NCBI GenBank assembly: GCA_022818135.1
Contig: JAFMSR010000002.1
Coordinates: 47,093,499 to 47,157,498 of the forward strand
DNA: 64,000 nucleotides
Direction: 5' to 3'
Source: Saxidomus purpurata
Lineage: Eukaryota > Mollusca > Bivalvia > Venerida > Veneridae
The notes beneath the pieces were generated by a model. That model was not told the origin of the DNA, ran no database searches, and saw only the letters and a program-made list of their open reading frames with translations. Below, in pieces: positions 58,767 to 64,000 of this stretch. Both the position numbers and the translations under genes were made by a program. How positions within the stretch are numbered: position 1 is the first letter of the stretch; every line of letters starts with the position of its first letter.

Positions 58767-59800
58767 ACTGAAGATGTTATACATTTTATAGAACTCTATG
58801 AAAACAGTGAATTCATTGTTATGTTTGCAGAATTAAACGAACATTTTTCTTTTGATGAAATAGATATGGCTATAAAACAGCTGAAGACAAATAAATCTGG
58901 TGGTCCAAATTATATGGTAAATGAATTTTTTATTGCAGGCAGAATTGTATTAGTTCCTGTGCTACATAAACTTTCCAATAAAGTATTTGATATTGGTTAC
59001 TTTCCACAGTCATGGTCTGATGGTTATATTGTTCCATTACATAAAAAAGGAAATGTTAATAATGTTGATAATTATCGAGGAATTACATTACTGAGCTGTT
59101 TAGGAAAGATCTTTACAAGTATTTTAAATAATAGACTTAGGAATTGGGCTGAAGAATATAACGTTTATGTTGATGCTCAAGCTGGATTTCGAGCACATAT
59201 GAGCATCGTAGATAATGTTTTTGTCTTGCATGGAATAATAAACCTCATGTTAAACAAAGGGAAACAACTCTATACGCTATGTGTTGACTTCTAAGGCTTT
59301 TGACTATGTAGTGAACGAAAATTGGTGGTATAAATTAATTTAGTTAGGTCTCAGGGGTAAAACTTTAAACATTATGCAGTCTATGTACCTATCAGTTAAG
59401 TCAAGAGTAAAATATATGAACAGATTAAGTGATGAATTATCTTGCATGCTTGGAGTTAGACAGGGGAAAGGATTATCCCCCTTTTTATTTTCACTCTGTA
59501 TTAATGACCTTAAAGATATTTACATTCATAGTGGGGCACAGGGTATAGATGCTTACATGTTCAAAGTATATTTATTATTGTATGCACATGATATTGTTAT
59601 TTTTGGAAACTCATCCGAAGAATTGCAACAGAATATTTGTTAGCAGATTATTGTAAAACTTGGAAGATGAAATTTAATACTACAAAAACAAAAGTAATGA
59701 TATTTAGGAAAGGTGGTACAATTTCTAGAAATCTTGAATTTTATTATGAAGATCAGGAAATTGAAATTGTTAATAAGTTTACATATTTTGGCATTGTTAG
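58767..59800 (+). pseudogene. LINE A, reverse transcriptase part (dead)
   Basis: From about 58,767 (DVIHFIELYENSEF) a non-LTR reverse transcriptase is readable: AIKQLKTNKSGGPNYMVNEF, GYFPQSWSDGYIVPLHKKGN, NYRGITLLSCLGKIFT, AQAGFRAHMSIVDN. A stop at 59,292-59,294 follows CVDF where catalytic Asp lies, then KAFDYV in a shifted frame, a TAG at 59,341 and GVRQGKGLSPFLFSLCINDL. The usual YADD box is YAHD (59,581-59,592), so a catalytic Asp is gone. The next part (LADYCKTWKMKFNTTKTKVM) runs to YFGIV at 59,797, where another repeat interrupts. The endonuclease domain is absent, so the copy is 5'-truncated. Clade not assigned. Confidence 0.9.
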
Positions 59801-60983
59801 CTCACCTGGCACAAAGTGCCAGAGTGAGCTATTAGGATCGCATTCCGTCCGGCGTCCGCCGACCGTCCGTCCGTCCGTCCACCATTTCCTTCCAACGACA
59901 TGTCCTCTGAAATCACTGGGCCAATTCTATTCCATACAGAACTCTGGTTGCTATGGCAACAAATAGGTAAAACTTAAAAAATCTTCTTCTCTGAAACCAC
60001 AAGGCCTAGAGCTGAGATATTTGCTATGTAGCATTGTCTAGTGGACCTCTACCAAGATTGTTCAAATTATGACCCCCGAATCAAAATTGACCCCGCACGG
60101 GGGTCACTTAGTTTTACATAGGCTTATATAGGGAAAACGTTAAAAAATCTTCTTCTCTGAAACCACAAGGCCTAGAGCTTAGATATTTGGCATGTAGCAT
60201 TGTCTAGTGGACCTCTACCAAGATTGTTCAAATTATGACCCCCGAATCAAAATTGACCCCGCACGGATGGTCACTTTGTTTTGCATAGGCTTTATATAGG
60301 AAAAACTTTAAAAATCTTCTTCTCTGAAACCACAAGGCCTAGAGCTGAGATATTTGGTATGTAGCATTGTCTAGTGGACCTCTACCAAGATTGTTCAAAT
60401 TATGACCCCCGAATCAAAATTGACGCCGCACTGGGGTCACTTAGTTTTACATAGGCTTATATAGGGAAAACTTTAAAAAATCTTCTTCTCTGAAACCACA
60501 AGGCCTAGAGCTTAGATATTTGGCATGTAGCATTGTCTAGTGGACCTCTACCAAGATTGTTCAAATCATGACCCCTGGGTCAAATTGACTCCGCCCAGGG
60601 GTGGGGGCGGGGCACTTGGTTTTGCATAGGCCTATATAGGAAAAACTTAAATAATCTTCTTCCCTGAAACCACAAGGCCTAGAGATTAGATATTTGGCAT
60701 GTAAAAATGCCTATTGTACTTTTACCAAGATTGTTCAAATTGTGACCCCTGGGTCAAAATTAACCCTTCGTGGGAGGGGGGGGGGGGTGACTTGATTTCG
60801 CATAGGCTTATATAGGGAAAACTTTACAAAAACAAAAAGGCCGACAGGCAGAGAATAGATATTTGGAATGTTACTTAGCATTGTGTAGTGGACCTCTACG
60901 AATTATGTTAGAATCATGAGCCCTCGTATAATAGCCAATGGTAGTCAGGTGAGCGATATAGGGCCATCATGGCCCTCTTGTTT
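59799..60983 (+). repeat. Complete core A repeat inserted in LINE A
   Basis: 5' hairpin AGCTCACCTGGCACAAAGTG..CCAGAGTGAGCTATTAGG, six core A units, 3' end AGGTGAGCGATATAGGGCCA..TGGCCCTCTTGTT. Joining the LINE sequence across it (GGCATTGTT with TTTACCAGT) restores an open reading frame. The counts of T fit either no target duplication with an element ending in TT, or a 2-bp TT duplication. Confidence 0.9.
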
Positions 60984-61931
60984 TTACCAGTGGTGGTTCT
61001 TTAACTACAGCACAGGGTACACTTTTTGGTCAAGCGCAGAAGGCTATACTTAGGTTAATTAAGTATTTGTACAAATTCACGTATATATCACCAAGCGAAG
61101 GCATAAGTTAGATCTCTTTGATAATTTAGTTGCTCCGATATTGAACTATGGAAGTGAAGTCTGCGGATTCTCAAAAGATTTGTCAATTGAAAGAGTTCAT
61201 TTACAGTTTTGTAAGAAAATACTTGGCGTTATAAAGACCACACATAATGATTTCATTTTTGTTGTATTAGGTAGGGTAGATTTTAAGACTGTACACTATT
61301 ACAATATCATAAAATATTGGATTAAAATATGGCAAATATGTGAGAGTAAGTATGTATCATCAGTTTATATAATGCTCAAAAATGATTTAGACATTGCCAA
61401 TGTACACTTGGTGTTTATGACGTGTGGTTGCAACAAAATGTCGGAAATACAAATATGTTCTTATCTATAGTTAAACAAAGGTTACATGATCAGTTTAGAC
61501 AGAATTGGCACGATAGACTAGAAAATTCTAGCAGAGCATTATTTTATAGAAATATTTCAAACTTAAGATTTCAGCCTTGTTTAATTATATTGTTTTACAA
61601 ATAATAAATTCTAAATAACTCCTCTCATAGGTTACATTTTGAAGCAGATCGTTGGTCCAGACCTGCAGCTACACCAATAGATGAAAGAATATGTCAATTT
61701 TGTAATGTCTTACAAGATGAATATCACTTCGTTATAGAATGCAACTTGTTCAGTGAATTAAGGCAAACATATATACCATCAAACTATTGGAGAAGGCCAA
61801 ATATGTTTAAGTATGTTAATTTGATTAATAATGATGAAAAAATAATTATGAGAAATCTTGGAATTCTTATATATAATGTTTTCAAAAACGAACTGAACTC
61901 GTGTACGGTAATAATTAATACAAATTTGTAA
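60984..61931 (+). pseudogene. LINE A, C-terminal part
   Basis: Continues with TSGGSLTTAQGTLFGQAQKA, then after a shift the region NYGSEVCGFSKDLSIERVHL and FCKKILGVIKTTHNDF, then a cysteine-histidine motif ICQFCNVLQDEYHFVIEC common at the C-terminus of this LINE family, ending at TNL stop (61,929-61,931). At least three frame breaks. Confidence 0.85.
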
Positions 61932-62330
61932 ATTATTATAATATTCCGGCATATAAACAAAATCTCCGAAATTAAAATCTGTTGTTGCTGATTTTTGTTT
62001 GTTTGTTTTGTTTCTTAAACTTTCAAGCATAACATAAAATTTAGTATGGATTTATAATCGCCGGTTAGTAAACCTTTCTGTTTCGTTTCGTGAAAGGTTA
62101 ACGTTTAAACTGGAATGAAGTAAATATGATATAATTGTTTGTACATGTGTATGTGAAAAGTTGTAAAACCTTCTCCACTTTGGTTAAGTAATATTATGTC
62201 ATATATGTATCTACACTGTTATTATATTTGCTGTTCGCCATAAAGTTTGTATATGTGTGCCTTATGGGCTTTTTAGACTAATGGTTTTGCTTGAAATAAA
62301 ACTTTGAAACTATTATAATAAAAACAAGAA
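61932..62330 (+). other. LINE A 3' untranslated region
   Basis: AT-rich, ending near TTGAAATAAAACTTTGAAAC, a polyadenylation-like LINE tail. Confidence 0.5.
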
Positions 62331-63362
62331 TAATCAAATACTGGAATAAATTAGTTGCAGGTGATCAAGATAAATTTCTAACATTGTTTATAAAATTATG
62401 ACTAATAGTGATCGCTCTTTTAAATGGTTAAATTTAGTGAAAATTATTTTTGATATATTAGGCAATACAGTTATCTACCTTAACCAAAATAACCTTTCAT
62501 AAAATAGTATACATTTACTGATAAAACAAAATCTAATTGACCAGTATATAGCCGATTGGCTAAGTAATATGCGTGTATCAACTAAAAGCAAACTCTACAA
62601 TCTATTTAAAGAACAGCATAAACGTGAATTTTACTTAACGATATTGCCAAATCACCTGTACTTACCAATTCTCAGACTCCGAACAGCGAATCATAAATTT
62701 CCAGTTAGAACAGGACGATGGTATAATATTCCGTACAATGATAGAAAATGTCAAAAATGTTTAAATGACTTAGGTGATGAGTATCACTACTTATTTTGTG
62801 TGCAAACAATTTAGCGCTCAAAGAAAGTTACTTTTCCCTCTACACTTTCATAGGCATCCAAATGGTATTAGATATAAGCAGCTTTTAAACAGCACTAATA
62901 TTTTAACGTTAAAGAATCTTAGCACAATTACTTTTATTATCCTTAAAAACGTTAATTCACCACAAGTTCCAGATGTGTGTGCAATGAAACACAATTTGTT
63001 TTGGTTACGAATACTGAATTTCCCATACAATAACTAATATTTGTACTTCCAACGCTATCCACGTGCTTTCCATTGATAAAAAACAAATTCTCCCAACTCT
63101 GTATTGTTGTTATCATCTACCATGAAGTATTAATATCTACGTATAATATGATCAAATTTTCGAAAGTAGTAGAGAGTAATCAACACTGCCCCCTCCCACA
63201 CCCATCACTTCAAATAATAAATAATTGTGCTGTTGATATTTAGATTTCTATCAATAGTACTGTTTATATTTGTGTTACCTATTCTTATTCGTAAAGATGT
63301 CTGTTGTTAGTAACTTGTTACAAATCCAACCTGACGAAATAAAGAATTTTGTATTGTATTGA
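62331..63362 (+). pseudogene. LINE B, C-terminal fragment
   Basis: A second LINE fragment starts abruptly (IIKYWNKLVAGDQDKF). It includes IADWLSNMRVSTKSKLYNLF and the motif RKCQKCLNDLGDEYHYLFC (to 62,804), equivalent to the one in LINE A. A frameshift near 62,805 leads to RKLLFPLHFHRHPNGI. The tail GACGAAATAAAGAATTTTGT plus ATTGTATTG at 63,340-63,362 looks like the LINE 3' end. It differs from LINE A in sequence, so this is a second, independent copy or subfamily. Confidence 0.8.
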
Positions 63363-63535
63363 ATATGTGTGTACATTTGTAATCGTTATATCCTCTCCAG
63401 TAATGGAGGAAATAAAAGAATACAACGTACATATACTCTAGAACACATTCTGCCCGAAAACCTAAAATAACTAAACTATTCTCGGGGCGTTGGTCATATG
63501 GATTATATACATACATTCAAAACGAATTATTTTCA

Positions 63536-63757
63536 AAGGGCTATTGTCTCCATATGAAAAATATAGAAAGGGCTAATGTCCTCCTTAGCAAAATCATCAA
63601 GGGGATAATGTCCCCCTTTGCAAATTTATCAAGGGGATAATGTCCCCCTTTGCAAATTTATCAAGGGGATAATGTCCTCCTTTGCAAATTCATCAGGGGG
63701 ATATTGTCCTCTTGTCCAAAATTGAGCCAAGGGGATATTGTCCTAGGGGATAATATC
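63536..63757. repeat. 32-bp tandem array of GGGGATAATGTCC units
   Basis: GGGGATAATGTCC starts at 63,601, 63,633 and 63,665, each followed by CCCTTTGCAAATTTATCAA-type spacer. It ends with two half-units like the right end of the MITE at 37,761-38,088, so it is probably one end of a related, larger element. Confidence 0.8.
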
Positions 63758-64000
63758 CTATATTCGATCGAAACCGGGTCCATATCAAACATTTATATAT
63801 CACTTCGGGGGTTTCTCACGATTTCCTAAAACTGATGTTTTATAATGTCAGAATATATCCGAATATTCTACATTTGAACAATTGTCAGAAATGTGAATAA
63901 GAGGTTTTAGTGTGACGTCTCATCCGGTGATTTTTCGTTACTAAAAATAGCGTGGCCGTCAACAGTATTGAGTCCGACCATATATCGGAGTGTGTATTTA

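Overview
This window looks like non-coding, transposon-rich DNA from an invertebrate animal, most likely a bivalve mollusc. That placement is an inference. It rests on GT-AG introns, AT-rich composition, a Ty3-type LTR retrotransposon, LINEs, tRNA-derived SINE pieces, and very many copies of a repeat class I recall from bivalve genomes: AGCTCACC..GGTGAGCT at one end, tandem satellite-like units inside, and a hairpin followed by CTCTTGTT at the other end. There is no sign of prokaryotic gene organisation.

Layout. 1-2,215: degenerate hairpin-ended repeats. 4,516-11,397: the only plausible host gene, a small three-exon gene (exons 4,601-4,701, 10,214-10,280 and 11,233-11,397) behind two perfect CRE sites. 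Its introns carry a tiny hAT MITE and degenerate repeats. 11,680-14,650: more tandem-core repeats. 14,973-15,926: a large fold-back. 17,170-17,940: a palindromic repeat and two minisatellites. 19,310-25,560: repeat arrays, including a ten-unit 145-bp array, plus a SINE with clear target duplications. 27,646-29,002: a TA-flanked DNA element. 29,051-32,683: nested repeats. 33,100-37,060: a three-level nest. 38,260-40,570 and 42,839-43,860: further tandem-core repeats, the second with two 3' ends facing outward.

47,309-53,370: a hAT-like MITE, then a complete 5,243-bp Ty3 element (47,970-53,212) with 238-bp LTRs, a 5-bp target duplication, primer-binding site and polypurine tract. Its gag and pol are broken, and a separate 478-bp MITE sits inside gag. 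53,640-57,370: a pogo/psq-type transposase remnant and two inverted, order-swapped copies of another repeat. 57,475-58,178: a fold-back element with a short internal ORF. 58,767-63,362: two dead LINE fragments, the first split by a 1.2-kb hairpin-ended repeat. 63,536-63,757: a 32-bp tandem array.

The most interesting pattern is modularity. At least four unrelated tandem cores (A, B, C and D, E as a further variant) share a terminal design, a GC-rich hairpin followed by TCTTGTT, and several insertions can be resolved to exact empty sites. This fits a Helentron/Helitron-like non-autonomous family that swaps satellite cores. No autonomous partner is visible here.
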